From: Clostridia bacterium
Lineage (GTDB): Bacteria; Bacillota; Clostridia; Oscillospirales; CAG-382
DNA: 7,048 nt
Assembly (NCBI GenBank): GCA_017646185.1
Contig: JAGCNA010000035.1
Coordinates: 1-7,048 of the forward strand
Reading direction: 5' to 3'
Part shown: in pieces, positions 6,334 to 7,048 of the stretch
Layout: every line of letters begins with the position of its first letter
How positions within the stretch are numbered: position 1 is the stretch's first letter
Made by a program: the position numbers and the translations under genes
Notes under the pieces: generated by a model
The model's database searches: none
Seen by the model: only the letters and a program-made list of their open reading frames with translations
What the model was told of the DNA's origin: nothing

Positions 6334-7048
6334 TTATGCGGTATTTCTTTTTTGTTTTTTCTTATTACGCAAATATGCGGGAAGGAAAATCAGATATGCA
6401 CCCAGACATACCGTAGGTATATAAAGCAACGTACTTACATACCACCCGAACATTTCGGAAATTTGTTTAAAAACTATAAGCGAAGAATTTCTGGGACCTA
6501 CGAAAAACATATTTATATCCCCTCCGGAAACCTTCCAAAGGGAAACGTTTATAATAAAAGCCAAAGCGCACAAAGACACAAAGGTTGCAACCGCACCCCA
6601 ATAATCCTTGATAGTCTTGGCGTATCTACCGGACATAAGCAGATATGCGCCTATGAAAATGAGAGTGAGATGCCATAAAAAAGCGTGGATAGTCAAGGTT
6701 AAATGCTCATGAACAATACCGGAAGGCTCGATAAAAGCCATAATTCCACCCAAAAGGTTAAAGGTTGTCATAAACGCATACATACCGTTTTGTATCTTAC
6801 CCGGTTTTATCAGCGCGGCGATAAGACACAAGTACATAGGAACGCTGCAAAGGTGGAACGGGAAAATACCGAAATTATATTTATGATCCTCCATATGATA
6901 GTAATAAAAAAGCTGTTTATAAAGCTCGGTTACCATAAGGAAAACGCTGACACTGATAAGAAGTATCTTGTTACCCCTCTCGCTGATATTCCTCAGCTTC
7001 CACGCCAGAAATATAAGTACAGCCAAACCGAAAAAGGTGAAGATAAGA
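6334..7048 (-). CDS. YwaF/TP0381-family integral membrane protein (TIGR02206-like), 5' end cut off
   Basis: Polytopic membrane protein of unknown function, with 237 visible residues to the stop at 6336-6334. Numbering from the first visible codon, hydrophobic segments lie at about 1-16, 25-47, 61-76, 88-106, 117-137, 150-170 and 200-224, suggesting seven visible helices, and the C-tail is strongly basic (RNKKKQKR). The sequence FPFHLCSVPMYLCLI (62-76) matches the characteristic third-helix region of the YwaF/TP0381 group; that call is from memory. A TTG at 7026 could be taken as a start, but the frame stays open to the edge at 7048 and the preceding residues (LIFTFFG) extend the first helix without a break, so the real start lies outside the window. 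No known enzymatic motif is present. It precedes the GH13 gene by 58 bases on the same strand and may share its transcript; a functional link is not shown. Confidence 0.82.
   Translation of the reverse strand, partial: LIFTFFGLAVLIFLAWKLRNISERGNKILLISVSVFLMVTELYKQLFYYYHMEDHKYNFGIFPFHLCSVPMYLCLIAALIKPGKIQNGMYAFMTTFNLLGGIMAFIEPSGIVHEHLTLTIHAFLWHLTLIFIGAYLLMSGRYAKTIKDYWGAVATFVSLCALAFIINVSLWKVSGGDINMFFVGPRNSSLIVFKQISEMFGWYVSTLLYIPTVCLGAYLIFLPAYLRNKKKQKRNTA

Noticed and set aside
7024..7026. TTG at 7026 as the start of the YwaF-type protein.
   Set aside because: The frame is open upstream to the window edge and the first membrane helix continues into it, so the gene is truncated by the window rather than starting there.

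Overview
The window is a compact run of seven protein genes, all read from the minus strand. It looks like chromosomal core and metabolic DNA from a Clostridia-type member of the Bacillota, for example an uncultured gut Oscillospirales-like organism. That placement is an inference. It rests on strong Shine-Dalgarno sites before almost every gene, two sigma-A/sigma-70-type promoters with 17-base spacers (unlike Bacteroidota promoters), a moderate GC content, a meso-diaminopimelate dehydrogenase (Ddh), and a YwaF-type membrane protein. No RNA genes, CRISPR, insertion sequences, phage or plasmid functions are visible.

In the direction of transcription (high to low coordinates) there appear to be three units. 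(1) Positions 7048-4515 hold the 3' part of a YwaF/TP0381-type integral membrane protein, then a GH13 alpha-glucosidase predicted to act on alpha-1,6 bonds, then a 54-residue protein resembling DUF3006. The small gene starts three bases after the glucosidase stop, and its ribosome binding site lies inside the glucosidase's last codons. (2) Positions 4511-2553 hold a clear promoter, then Ddh, which makes meso-diaminopimelate for lysine and peptidoglycan, then a short-chain dehydrogenase/reductase (SDR) of unknown substrate. A perfect 9-bp hairpin lies between these two genes. (3) Positions 2541-1 hold a near-consensus promoter (TTGACA-17-TAAAAT), then a TldD-type zinc metalloprotease, then its non-catalytic partner TldE/PmbA, which runs off the left edge. 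TldD and TldE are known to form a heteromeric protease acting on unfolded or short peptides.

Intergenic gaps are short (3 to 69 bases, apart from 64 bases holding the ddh promoter), and no stretch over 300 bases lacks a gene. I see no convincing novel system. The points most worth a second look are the small coupled gene, the deviations in the glucosidase's conserved motifs, the hairpin between ddh and the SDR gene, and the unknown substrates of the SDR and the TldD/E pair.
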